DNA of 64,000 nucleotides, taken from contig CAKZHN010000179.1 in assembly GCA_936924235.1 (NCBI GenBank), positions 1-64,000 of the forward strand, read 5' to 3'. Below the pieces are notes generated by a model. The model was not told where the DNA came from and did not search any database. It saw only the letters and a list, made by a program, of their open reading frames with translations. Numbering within the stretch: position 1 is the first letter of the stretch; the number at the start of each line of letters is the position of its first letter. Below are positions 25,474-33,623 of this stretch, piece after piece. Both the position numbers and the translations under genes were made by a program. The stretch is from an uncultured Rhodoplanes sp. Its GTDB lineage: Bacteria; Pseudomonadota; Alphaproteobacteria; Rhizobiales; Xanthobacteraceae.

Positions 25474-27276
25474 ATGCCACCAGCGCAATCCGAATTGCCT
25501 TCGTCGCTCAAGCAGCGCGGCGCGTTCCGCGGCTGGCACAGCATCGCCTGGCGCGTCATCCTGCCGGTGCCGGTCACGCTCATCATCGTGGTCGGCGTGA
25601 TCTGGGCGACCATGCCGCGGCTGATGGAGAGCGCGGCGGTGCACGACGCGTTCCTGTCCAATCAGCAGGTGGCGGCGCAGTTCAAGGTCATCCGCGGCTA
25701 CTATTCCGAGAACGTCGTCAACAAGGTGCTGGCGACCGGCGCCGTCAAGGCGTCGCACGATCACCGTGGCCACGACGGCGTCATTCCGATTCCGGCGACG
25801 CTGATGCACGATCTCAGTGCGTTGTTGGCATCGACCGACACGTCGATGTCGCTCTACAGCAGATATCCGTTCCCCGGCCGCAAGGACCGCAAGCTCGACG
25901 ATTTCCAGAACGAGGCCTGGGATTTCCTCGTCGCCAACCCGAAGGGCGTGTTCTCGCGTGAGGCCGTGTTGAACGGCCGGCATGTGGTGCGCACCGGCGT
26001 GGCCGACACCATGTCGGCGCAGTCCTGCGTCAACTGCCACAACTCGGACCCCGAATCGCCGAAGCGGGACTGGAAACTCGGCGACGTCCGCGGCGTGCTC
26101 GAAATCTCAACCGTGATCGAGACGCAGATCGCCCACGGCAATCAGGTCAGCCACCTGATCGTGCTCTGCGCGATCATTGCCGGCATCATCCTGTCGGCGC
26201 TAACCTACTGGGCGATCCGCGGCGTCACCTCGCCGCTCCGCAAGCTGGTTGTCGCGATGGACGGTCTCGCTTCCGGCAGCTTCGACGTGGCGCTGCCCGG
26301 GCTGCACCGCAAGGACGAGGTCGGCGCGATGGCGAACGCCGTCGAGCAGTTCAAGGTCAAGGCCATCGAACACGCGCGGAGCCGCGCGGACGACGAGGCG
26401 GCGCAGCGGCGGGCCGCCGCCGAAGAGCGCCGCAGCTCGATGCGGCGCCTCGCCGACAGCTTCGAGGCCGCGATCGGCAACATCGTGAACTTCGTATCGC
26501 TGGAGTCGAAAGGCCTCGAGGCCGCGGCCAGCACCATGAAAGGCACCGCGGATTCGACGAAGCAATTTGCCGACGTCGTGGCGCGCGCCTCGAGCGATGC
26601 GTCCACGAACGTCAATTCGGCCGCCGAGGCCGCCGGTGATCTCGCCAATTCGGTGTCGGACATCAGCCGCAAGGTGCGCGAGTCGAGCGACATCGCGGGC
26701 GACGCCGTGCGTCAGGCTGAGAAGACCGACGCCCGCATCACGGCGTTGTCTGAAGCCGCGACCCGCGTCGGCAACGTCGTCAAGCTGATCACCGACATCG
26801 CCGAGCAGACCAACCTGCTGGCGCTGAACGCCACCATCGAGGCGGCGCGCGCCGGCGAGGCCGGCCGCGGCTTCGCGGTGGTGGCCGCCGAGGTCAAGAC
26901 GCTCGCGACGCAGACCGCCAAGGCGACCGAGGAGGTCGCCGTGCAGATCACCGAGATGCAGACCGCGACCGCGGATTCGTTTACGGCGATCAAGGAGATC
27001 AGCTCGACCATCATCCGCATCTCCGAAATCGCCAGCTCGATTGCAGCGGCGATCGAGCAGCAGGGCGCCACCACGTCGCAGATCGCCAACGGCGTCGAGA
27101 GCGCGGCGCGCAGCGCCGAGCACGCCGCGGCCAACATCGGCGACGTCAACCGGGCCGCAAACGAGAGCGGCACTGCGGCGGAGCGCGTGTTCGCCTCCGC
27201 GCACCTCCTGGCCAAGGAGGGCGGCAAGCTCAAGCAGGAAGTCGACAAGTTCCTGGCGACCGTCCGCGCGGCTTAG
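25474..27276 (+). CDS. Methyl-accepting chemotaxis protein with a periplasmic haem-binding (Tll0287-like) sensor domain
   Basis: A 600-residue chemoreceptor. A first membrane helix is near residues 25-47 and a second near 227-249, enclosing a periplasmic domain of the Tll0287-like (DUF3365) type. That domain carries a c-type haem motif, C185-V-N-C188-H189 (SCVNCHNS), together with [19 protein letters not shown], which is typical of this domain. A HAMP segment (about 250-300) follows, then the signalling domain with the conserved hairpin [25 protein letters not shown]. The N-terminus MPPAQSE at 25474 is preferred over an upstream start. Covalent haem would make it a redox or gas/ligand sensor. 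No C-terminal CheR-tethering pentapeptide is seen. Confidence 0.88.
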   Translation: MPPAQSELPSSLKQRGAFRGWHSIAWRVILPVPVTLIIVVGVIWATMPRLMESAAVHDAFLSNQQVAAQFKVIRGYYSENVVNKVLATGAVKASHDHRGHDGVIPIPATLMHDLSALLASTDTSMSLYSRYPFPGRKDRKLDDFQNEAWDFLVANPKGVFSREAVLNGRHVVRTGVADTMSAQSCVNCHNSDPESPKRDWKLGDVRGVLEISTVIETQIAHGNQVSHLIVLCAIIAGIILSALTYWAIRGVTSPLRKLVVAMDGLASGSFDVALPGLHRKDEVGAMANAVEQFKVKAIEHARSRADDEAAQRRAAAEERRSSMRRLADSFEAAIGNIVNFVSLESKGLEAAASTMKGTADSTKQFADVVARASSDASTNVNSAAEAAGDLANSVSDISRKVRESSDIAGDAVRQAEKTDARITALSEAATRVGNVVKLITDIAEQTNLLALNATIEAARAGEAGRGFAVVAAEVKTLATQTAKATEEVAVQITEMQTATADSFTAIKEISSTIIRISEIASSIAAAIEQQGATTSQIANGVESAARSAEHAAANIGDVNRAANESGTAAERVFASAHLLAKEGGKLKQEVDKFLATVRAA

Positions 27277-27292
27277 CTTCAACTTATCGATA

Positions 27293-27433
27293 CGTCATTC
27301 CGGGGCGCGCCCGCCAGCGCGTTTACGCGCGTCTTTGACGCGCTACGGGCGCGAACCCGGAATCCAGACATGGAAAGACTGTCTCCGGGACTGGATTGCG
27401 GATCGCACGCTGTCGCGTGCGTCCGGAATGACG
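27293..27433. repeat. Intergenic palindromic repeat, family B, copy 1
   Basis: An element of about 141 bases between the chemoreceptor and the NHL-repeat gene. Its ends are perfect inverted repeats of 11 bases, CGTCATTCCGG at 27293 and CCGGAATGACG at 27423. A GC-rich core at about 27313-27367 (GCGTTTACGCGCGTCT and GACGCGCTA) recurs nearly unchanged in the copy at 29649-29786. The two copies flank the NHL/Bug gene pair. Confidence 0.85.
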
Positions 27434-27516
27434 GGCAGCGACAGCCGTTCCGCGCTTGCCTATACTCGCGCGCGTCTGACGTCTATCGAACGATAAAAGA
27501 TGCTGGGAGGTCGCCG

Positions 27517-28617
27517 ATGAGGCTCGTGTTTGCTGCGTTCGTTTCGCTCGTCGCCAATGTGGCATTGGCGCAGGAAGCGGTGCCGACCATCGCGTATGAG
27601 TCGGTGCCCAATCTTCTGAAATTGCCGGACGACATGCATCTCGGCGAGGCCGCGGGCGTCGCGGTCAATTCCAAGGGCCACATCTTCGTCTACGCCCGCG
27701 GCGGCTCGAGCGCGGGGCCTGCCTACGGTAACACGGCGTCACAGCTCCTGGAGTTCAGCCCGAGCGGCAAGTTCATCCGCGAGATCGGCAAGAACCTCTA
27801 CGCCTGGGCGTTCGCGCACACCGTGCGCATCGACAAGGACGACAACATCTGGGCCACCGACAAGGGCTCGGACATGATCATCAAGTTCAATCCGCAGGGC
27901 CGCGTGGTGATGGTGTTCGGCCGGAAGTCGGAGGCCTCCGACACCGAGGCGAAGCCGCATGAGCGCAACCTCGAAAAGCCGCTGCCGCACCAGGACGGCC
28001 GCTTCCGCCAACCGACCGATGTGGCCTGGGGACCGGACGGCACGATCTACATCTCGGACGGCTACGTGAATTCGCGCGTCGCCAAGATCAGCAAGGACGG
28101 CGACTGGATCAAGTCCTGGGGCCAGAGGGGCAAGGGCCAGGGCGAGTTCAACCTGGTGCACAGCATCGCGACCGACGCGAAAGGCAGCGTCTATGTTGCC
28201 GACCGCAACAACCGCCGCATCCAGGTGTTCGATGGCGACGGCAATTTCCAGCGCGAGATCAAGATCAACGTGCCGTTCGATGAGAACGCCAAGCCCGCGA
28301 TCGGCGACAAGCCAAACCTCACGAACTATCTGCAGAGCGGCGGCAGCATGACGCCGGGCGCGCCCTGGGCGATCTGCATCACGCCGGGACCGAACCAGGT
28401 GCTGTACAGCGCCGACTCGTATCCGGGCCGCATCTACAAGCTGTCGCTCGACGGCAAGGTGCTGGGCGTGCTCGGCTCGTCGGGCAAGCAGCTCAAGCAG
28501 TTCGGCTGGATCCACGAGATCGCGTGTCCGTCGGAGAACACGCTGCTCGTCGCCGAGATCCTGAACTGGCGGGTGCAGAAGCTGATCCTTCATCCGGAGA
28601 AGACGGCGAGTCGATGA
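27517..28617 (+). CDS. Exported NHL-repeat (six-bladed beta-propeller) protein
   Basis: A 366-residue secreted protein with a signal peptide (MRLVFAAFVSLVANVALA). At least five NHL-type blades are visible: GVAVNSKGHIFVYARG, VRIDKDDNIWATDKGSDMIIKF, DVAWGPDGTIYISDGYVNSRVAKI, SIATDAKGSVYVADRNNRRIQVF and a late VAEILNWRVQKL. NHL propellers bind proteins or ligands, and some are peptidyl-alpha-hydroxyglycine lyases. The ATG at 27517 has GGGAGG upstream. Its stop overlaps the start of a Bug-type binding protein (ATGA), so the two are made together. No enzymatic residues can be assigned. Confidence 0.83.
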   Translation: MRLVFAAFVSLVANVALAQEAVPTIAYESVPNLLKLPDDMHLGEAAGVAVNSKGHIFVYARGGSSAGPAYGNTASQLLEFSPSGKFIREIGKNLYAWAFAHTVRIDKDDNIWATDKGSDMIIKFNPQGRVVMVFGRKSEASDTEAKPHERNLEKPLPHQDGRFRQPTDVAWGPDGTIYISDGYVNSRVAKISKDGDWIKSWGQRGKGQGEFNLVHSIATDAKGSVYVADRNNRRIQVFDGDGNFQREIKINVPFDENAKPAIGDKPNLTNYLQSGGSMTPGAPWAICITPGPNQVLYSADSYPGRIYKLSLDGKVLGVLGSSGKQLKQFGWIHEIACPSENTLLVAEILNWRVQKLILHPEKTASR

Positions 28618-29639
28618 TGACAGTGCGCGTGTCACGAGCTGCAAGCCTGCTGGGTGCGGCGTTCGCGGCGGCATTGGCCGCGGCGCCCGCGAAGGCGCAG
28701 TCGCCCGATCTGTCCGGCAAGACCGTGACGCTGCTCATCGGCTTCGGCACCGGTGGCGGCTATGACCTCTGGGGCCGCACCGTGGCGCGGCACATCGGCA
28801 AGCACCTGCCGGGCAAGCCCACGGTGGTGCCGCAGAACATGCCGGGCGCCGGCTCGTATGTGGCGGCAAGTCATATCTACAATGCGGCGCCCAAGGACGG
28901 CACGGTGTTCGGCATCATCGCCCGCGATGCCGCATTGGGTCCGCTCAGCAACGCGCCGGGCGCGCGCTTCGACGCGACGAAGATGTCGTGGCTCGGCAGC
29001 CCCACGCGCGAGCACAACGCCTGCATCGCCAACGCCTCGGCCAAGGTGAAAACCGTCAACGACCTGCGCGACAAGGAACTCATTCTGGGTGACACCGGGC
29101 CGGGCACCGGCACGCGGTCCTATCCCAAGGTGCTGGGCGACGTGTTCGGCTACAAGTTCAAGATCGTCTCGGGCTTCCGCTCCTCGTCGGACGTGTTCCT
29201 GGCCATGGAGCGCGGCGAGGTCGAAGGCATTTGCGAAAGCCTCGACAGCATCAACCAGCGCAAGCCCGACTGGATTCCGAAAAAGGTCGTCAACGTGCTG
29301 CTGCAGGCCGGCGCCGAGTCGCCTCCGGAGCTGAAGGGCGTGCCCAATGTGCTGACGCTCGCCCGCAACGACGAGGAGAAGCAGCTTCTCGAGTTTCTCT
29401 ACGCCGGGCAGGACATCGGCCGGCCGTTCGTAGCGCCGCCCGATCTGCCCTCGGAGCGGCTGAAGATGCTGCGCGACGCGTTTGCGGAGACGATGAAGGA
29501 TCCGGAGTTTGCCGCCGACGTGAAGCGCAGCAAGCTCGATCTCGAGCCGGTGGATGGCGAGCAGCTGGCGGCGCTGATCGCCAAGATCTACGCGACGCCG
29601 AAGCCGATCATCGAGCGCGTCAGCAACCTGATCAAATGA
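28614..29639 (+). CDS. Bug/TctC-type substrate-binding protein
   Basis: A 341-residue periplasmic protein of the tripartite tricarboxylate transporter receptor (Bug) family, with a signal peptide ending AKA-QS. Family marks are LLIGFGTGGGYDLWGRTVARHIGKHLPGKPTVVPQNMPGAGS and GTVFGIIARD. It is divergent from the three Bug proteins at 48347-51367 (it has GGGYD where they have GGVTD or GGLTD). No TctA or TctB membrane gene is adjacent. Bug orphans may feed distant membrane pairs or act as sensors. Coupled to the NHL protein upstream. Confidence 0.85.
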   Translation: MMTVRVSRAASLLGAAFAAALAAAPAKAQSPDLSGKTVTLLIGFGTGGGYDLWGRTVARHIGKHLPGKPTVVPQNMPGAGSYVAASHIYNAAPKDGTVFGIIARDAALGPLSNAPGARFDATKMSWLGSPTREHNACIANASAKVKTVNDLRDKELILGDTGPGTGTRSYPKVLGDVFGYKFKIVSGFRSSSDVFLAMERGEVEGICESLDSINQRKPDWIPKKVVNVLLQAGAESPPELKGVPNVLTLARNDEEKQLLEFLYAGQDIGRPFVAPPDLPSERLKMLRDAFAETMKDPEFAADVKRSKLDLEPVDGEQLAALIAKIYATPKPIIERVSNLIK

Positions 29640-29648
29640 CCGCGCAGC

Positions 29649-29786
29649 GGTCATTCCGGACGTAGCGCGCCAGGGCGTTTACGCGCGTCTGCGACGCGCT
29701 ATGGGCGCGATCCGGAATCCAGATACATCGGCAGTGTTTATTTGTCTGGATTCCGGGTTCCGCCCTTCGAGCGGCCCCGGAATGAT
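29649..29786. repeat. Intergenic palindromic repeat, family B, copy 2
   Basis: Second copy of the element at 27293-27433. GGTCATTCCGG at 29649 and CCGGAATGAT at 29777 are the inverted ends. The core at about 29668-29722 matches copy 1 apart from a few changes (GCGTTTACGCGCGTCT, GACGCGCTA, GGAATCCAGA). It lies between the convergent stops of the Bug gene and regA, where its hairpin could also serve as a bidirectional transcription end. Confidence 0.85.
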
Positions 29787-29808
29787 GGAGGCGGATGAAG
29801 TCTGCGCC

Positions 29809-30381
29809 TCAGCGCGGCGCGCGCTTGGCCAGGATGCGCTGCAAAGTGCGGCGGTGCATGTTGAGCCGACGCGCGGTCTCCGAGACGTTGCGGCCGCACA
29901 GCTCGTAGATGCGCTGGATGTGTTCCCAGCGCACGCGGTCCGCGGACATCGGGTGCTCCGGCGGATCGGCCTTGCGGCCTTCGATCGCCAGCAGCGCGTT
30001 GACCACGTCGTCGGCGTCGGCGGGCTTGGAGAGATAGTCGACCGCGCCCATCTTCACAGCGTTCACCGCGGTGGCGATGTTGCCATAGCCGGTGAGGACG
30101 ATGGCGCGCGCCTCGGGCCGCCGCTGCTTCAGCGCCGAGACCACGTCGAGGCCGTTGCCGTCGCCGAGCCGCATGTCGACCACGGCGAAAGCGGGCGCCG
30201 AAGCCTCGACCTGCTGCAGGCCTTCGCCGACCGACTCGGCGGTCCGCACCTCGAAGCCGCGGGCCTCCATGGCGCGCGCCAATCGTTGCAGGAAGGACTT
30301 ATCGTCCTCCACGATCAGCAGCGTCCGTTCGCCGGAGACCACCACAGGCGGTGGCGTCATTTCGGTCATGGTCATGCTCAT
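29809..30381 (-). CDS. regA: Response regulator RegA/PrrA/ActR
   Basis: A 190-residue global redox response regulator. The receiver domain has the acidic pocket E25-D26-D27, phosphoacceptor D69 (VVDMRLGDGNG), T97 (VLTGYG) and K119 (YLSKPAD). A short linker leads to a Fis-type helix-turn-helix with CGRNVSETARRLNMHRRTLQRILAKR, the near-invariant DNA-binding end of RegA/PrrA/ActR. In alphaproteobacteria this regulator controls respiration, photosynthesis, nitrogen and carbon fixation genes. It follows regB by 34 bases on the same strand. The first ATG is used; a second two codons on has slightly better ribosome-site spacing. Confidence 0.95.
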   Translation of the reverse strand: MSMTMTEMTPPPVVVSGERTLLIVEDDKSFLQRLARAMEARGFEVRTAESVGEGLQQVEASAPAFAVVDMRLGDGNGLDVVSALKQRRPEARAIVLTGYGNIATAVNAVKMGAVDYLSKPADADDVVNALLAIEGRKADPPEHPMSADRVRWEHIQRIYELCGRNVSETARRLNMHRRTLQRILAKRAPR

Positions 30382-30415
30382 GTCTCTTTTAGCTTAGGTA
30401 ACATGGGGGCGGACC

Positions 30416-31783
30416 TCAAGTGGCGGCAAGTCGCACCGGACGCTCGGAGGGAGGTTCCGGGGGATCGTCCCCGGAGTTCTCCAGGGGGCGCTCGAACATA
30501 TCCCGGGGCCAGCGGACCCGGATCACGGCGCCGCGGTCCGGATAGGGGCGATTCTCGTATTCGACCGTCGCGCCGGAGCGCTCCAGCAGCGTCTTGGCGA
30601 TGAAGAAGCCGAGCCCCAGGCCGGTCGCTTCGCCGCCGGCATTCATGCGGCGGCGCTTGCTCGATTTGACATAGGGCTCGCCGATCCGGTCCATGATCTC
30701 CGGCGCAAAGCCCGGGCCGTCGTCGCTGATGGTGACGGTGACCTCCTCGTCGCTCCAGTCGGCGGTCACCTCGACGCGGGACTGGGCATAGTCGATGGCG
30801 TTTTCGAGGATGTTGCCGAGGCCGTAGAGCGCGGCCGGATTGCGGGCGCCCATCGGCGGGCCGGAGCGCTGCGGCAGCGACACGTCGATCTCGATGCCGA
30901 AGTTCCGGTGCGGCGCCACCACCTCCTCGATCAGCGCCGGCAGCGGAGTGCGGTCGAACGGTGCGCCGGTCGGAAGTTCCGTCAGCTTGGCCAGAATGTC
31001 GCGGCAGCGCTGCGCCTGCTCGCGCAGGAGCTTGACGTCGTCGGCATACGGCGAGCCGGCTTCGAGCGCGCGCTCGAGCTCGCGGCTGACCACCGAGATG
31101 GTTGCGAGCGGCGTGCCGAGCTCGTGTGCGGCCGCCGCCGCAAGGCCGTCGAGCTGCGACAGATGCTGCTCGCGCGCCAGCACCAGCTCGGTCGCGGCCA
31201 ATGCCTCGGCGATCTGGCGGCCTTCCTCGGTGATCTGCCAGGCGTAGACGCCGATGAAGCCGATGCAGAGTCCGATCGAGAACCACACGCCGAGCAGATA
31301 GATCCACGGCAGCTCCAGCGGATCGTCCGGGTCCCACGGCAGCGGGTAATGCGCGAACACCAGCACGGTGGCGCAGACCACCGCGAACATGCCGAGCATC
31401 ACGGTGATGCGCGGCGGCAGCGCGGTGGCCGACAGCAGCACCGGTGCGAGGAACAGGAACGCGAAGGGGTTCTGCAGTCCGCCGGTCAGGAACAGCAGCA
31501 CCGCAAGCTCGGCGATGTCGAAGGCGAGCAACCACGCGGCGCGCGTCGGCTCGAGCCGCTGCGTCAGGCTGAAGCGCACGCGCAGCGCCACGTTGAGCCA
31601 CGCCGACAGCGCGATCACCGCCATGCAGGCCCAGAGCGGCAGCTGGAATTCGGCGACATAGACCACCACCAGCACCGCGGTGGTCTGGCCGATCACCGCG
31701 AGCCAGCGCAGGCGCAGCAGCGTGTCGAGCCGCACGTTCCGCCGCTGCGGCAGATGGATCTGGTCGGCGGTGTCGTAGAGCAT
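30416..31783 (-). CDS. regB: Redox-sensing sensor histidine kinase RegB/PrrB/ActS
   Basis: A 455-residue membrane kinase. Six predicted N-terminal helices include the quinone-site heptapeptide GGLQNPF at 101-107. The phosphoacceptor is H220 in AAAHELGTPLATI. The redox-box cysteine is C260 in EQAQRCRDIL, which in characterised RegB forms disulfides or sulfenic acid under oxidising conditions. N-box NILENAIDYA, G1 DDGPGF and G2 GLGLGFF complete the ATPase domain. All known redox-control residues are therefore present. It is upstream of regA in one operon. senC/prrC, often adjacent, is absent. A divergent ABC-2 exporter lies on the other side. Confidence 0.95.
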   Translation of the reverse strand: MLYDTADQIHLPQRRNVRLDTLLRLRWLAVIGQTTAVLVVVYVAEFQLPLWACMAVIALSAWLNVALRVRFSLTQRLEPTRAAWLLAFDIAELAVLLFLTGGLQNPFAFLFLAPVLLSATALPPRITVMLGMFAVVCATVLVFAHYPLPWDPDDPLELPWIYLLGVWFSIGLCIGFIGVYAWQITEEGRQIAEALAATELVLAREQHLSQLDGLAAAAAHELGTPLATISVVSRELERALEAGSPYADDVKLLREQAQRCRDILAKLTELPTGAPFDRTPLPALIEEVVAPHRNFGIEIDVSLPQRSGPPMGARNPAALYGLGNILENAIDYAQSRVEVTADWSDEEVTVTISDDGPGFAPEIMDRIGEPYVKSSKRRRMNAGGEATGLGLGFFIAKTLLERSGATVEYENRPYPDRGAVIRVRWPRDMFERPLENSGDDPPEPPSERPVRLAAT

Positions 31784-31899
31784 GGCCGCATTCTAGTGCG
31801 CTGGCGCGCGTTCTCAATGTTGCCAACCGCCGCATGGTGAAGGCTTTGCGGCTTTCGGGGCTTGCGCCGGGCCGCGGGCCGCGTCACATCTGGCCGATC

Positions 31900-32673
31900 A
31901 TGCTGGCGCCAGGACAGCCTCAAGGACAACCGCCCATCGCCATCGACCGGCTGGTCAAGCGCTACAAGGCTGTCACGGCGGTGGACGGCATTTCGTTTGC
32001 GATCGAGGCGGGCTCCTGCGCGGCGCTGCTCGGCGGCAACGGCGCCGGCAAGACCACGACCATCTCGACCATCATGGGGCTGGTGGAACCGAGCTCCGGC
32101 CGCGTCGCGGTGCTGGGGGCCGACATGCCGCGGGAGCGGCATCGCGTGCTGCATCGCATGAATTTCGAGAGCCCCTACGTCAACATGCCGATGCGGCTCA
32201 CCGTGCGGCAGAACCTCAACGTGTTCGGCATGCTCTACGGCTGCGAGGATATCGCGGGCCGCATCCGCGCCCTGTCGGAGGAGTTCGACATGGGCGACTT
32301 CCTCGAGCGGCCGACCGGCAAGCTGTCGTCCGGCCAGAAGACCCGCGTGGCGCTGGCGAAATCGCTGATCAACCAGCCCGAAATTCTGTTGCTCGACGAG
32401 CCGACCGCCTCGCTCGATCCCGACACCGCCGATTGGATCCGCGGCCGGCTCGAGCATTATCGCCGCGAGTGCGGCACCACGATCCTGCTCGCCTCGCACA
32501 ACATGAACGAGGTCGAGCGGCTGTGCGACCGCGTCATCATGCTCAAGCGCGGCCGCATCGAGGACGACGACACACCGGCGGGCCTGATCGCCCGCTACGG
32601 CCGCAGCAATCTCGAAGAGGTGTTCCTCGACATCGCGCGCGGCACAGGCGAAGCGCGGGAGGCCGCGCAATGA
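31900..32673 (+). CDS. ABC-2 type exporter ATP-binding protein
   Basis: An ATPase of about 257 residues in the drug/polysaccharide/NodI-like export class. Walker A is GGNGAGKTTT, signature LSSGQKTR, Walker B ILLLDEPTASLD and switch His ASHN. The start is uncertain: an ATG at 31834 adds 22 residues without family similarity, so I prefer 31900; neither has a clear ribosome site. Its stop overlaps the permease start (ATGA). The gene is divergent from regB with a gap of about 116 bases, so the promoters are close together. Exported substrate unknown. Confidence 0.86.
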   Translation: MLAPGQPQGQPPIAIDRLVKRYKAVTAVDGISFAIEAGSCAALLGGNGAGKTTTISTIMGLVEPSSGRVAVLGADMPRERHRVLHRMNFESPYVNMPMRLTVRQNLNVFGMLYGCEDIAGRIRALSEEFDMGDFLERPTGKLSSGQKTRVALAKSLINQPEILLLDEPTASLDPDTADWIRGRLEHYRRECGTTILLASHNMNEVERLCDRVIMLKRGRIEDDDTPAGLIARYGRSNLEEVFLDIARGTGEAREAAQ

Positions 32674-33506
32674 CGATGCCGCAGGCCGCACGCACGCCGC
32701 GCTACGTCGCGATCTCGCCGCGCCGCGTGTTCGCGATGGTGTTGCGGCACTGGTATCTGCTGGGCTCGTCGTGGCCAAGATGGTTCGATCTGATGTACTG
32801 GCCGGCGGTGCAGATGCTGATGTGGGGCTTTCTGCAACTTTACGTCTCGCAGAACGCCGGCTCGCCGTTCATGCGCGCCGCCACGACCTTCATCGGCGCC
32901 GTGATGCTGTGGGATGTGCTGTTCCGCGGCCAGCTCGGCTTCTCGATCTCGTTCCTGGAAGAAATGTACGCCCGCAACATGGGCAACCTGATGATGAGCC
33001 CGCTGCGGCCGATCGAGTTCGTGCTGGCGCTGATGGTGCAGAGCGTCGTGCGGCTCGCGATCGGCATGGTGCCGGTGTCGCTGCTCGCGATCTGGTGGTT
33101 CGACTTTAATCTGTGGGCGATGGGGCTCGCGCTCGCGGTGTTCTTCATGAACCTGCTGCTGACGAGCTGGGCGATCGGTATCATCGTGTCCGGCATTCTG
33201 CTGCGTCACGGCCTGGGCGCCGAGAACATGGCCTGGGGCTTCATGTTCCTGATGCTGCCGTTCACCTGCGTCTACTATCCGGTGTCGGTCCTGCCGTCCT
33301 GGCTGCAGGGCGTGGCCTGGATGCTGCCGCCGACCTACGTGTTCGAGGGCATGCGGGCGCTGCTGATCAATCACGTGTTCCGCGCCGACCTGATGCTGCA
33401 GGCCTTCGGTCTGAACGCCGTGATTTTCGCGATCGGCGTGACAATATTCCTGATCCTGCTGCGGAACGCCCGCCGCGAGGGGACGTTGCTGCAGGGCGGC
33501 GACTAG
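32670..33506 (+). CDS. ABC-2 type exporter permease
   Basis: A 278-residue ABC-2 membrane protein with about six helices. An N-terminal cytoplasmic segment RRVFAMVLRHWYLLGSSWPRWFDLMYWPAVQ leads into the first helix. MARNMGNLMMSPLRPIEFVLA-like residues and VSVLPSWLQGVAWMLPPTYVFEGMR are typical of the family (NodJ, YadH). GGGAGG lies seven bases before the ATG at 32670. It forms a two-gene exporter with the preceding ATPase. Confidence 0.87.
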   Translation: MTMPQAARTPRYVAISPRRVFAMVLRHWYLLGSSWPRWFDLMYWPAVQMLMWGFLQLYVSQNAGSPFMRAATTFIGAVMLWDVLFRGQLGFSISFLEEMYARNMGNLMMSPLRPIEFVLALMVQSVVRLAIGMVPVSLLAIWWFDFNLWAMGLALAVFFMNLLLTSWAIGIIVSGILLRHGLGAENMAWGFMFLMLPFTCVYYPVSVLPSWLQGVAWMLPPTYVFEGMRALLINHVFRADLMLQAFGLNAVIFAIGVTIFLILLRNARREGTLLQGGD

Positions 33507-33623
33507 GCCGGAGCGGTAATTTTGACCGCCGGTTAAGCCTGTCCCGAAGGTAAGTAGTCACCAAAAGCCTGGGAAAACTACGCATTTTTACGCTCTATAA
33601 CGCTTCCCCAAGACACGTCATAT

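Noticed and set aside
27277..29808. NHL/Bug pair as a classical composite transposon
   Set aside because: The flanking repeats are short palindromes without a transposase gene or visible target duplications; mobility stays only a possibility.
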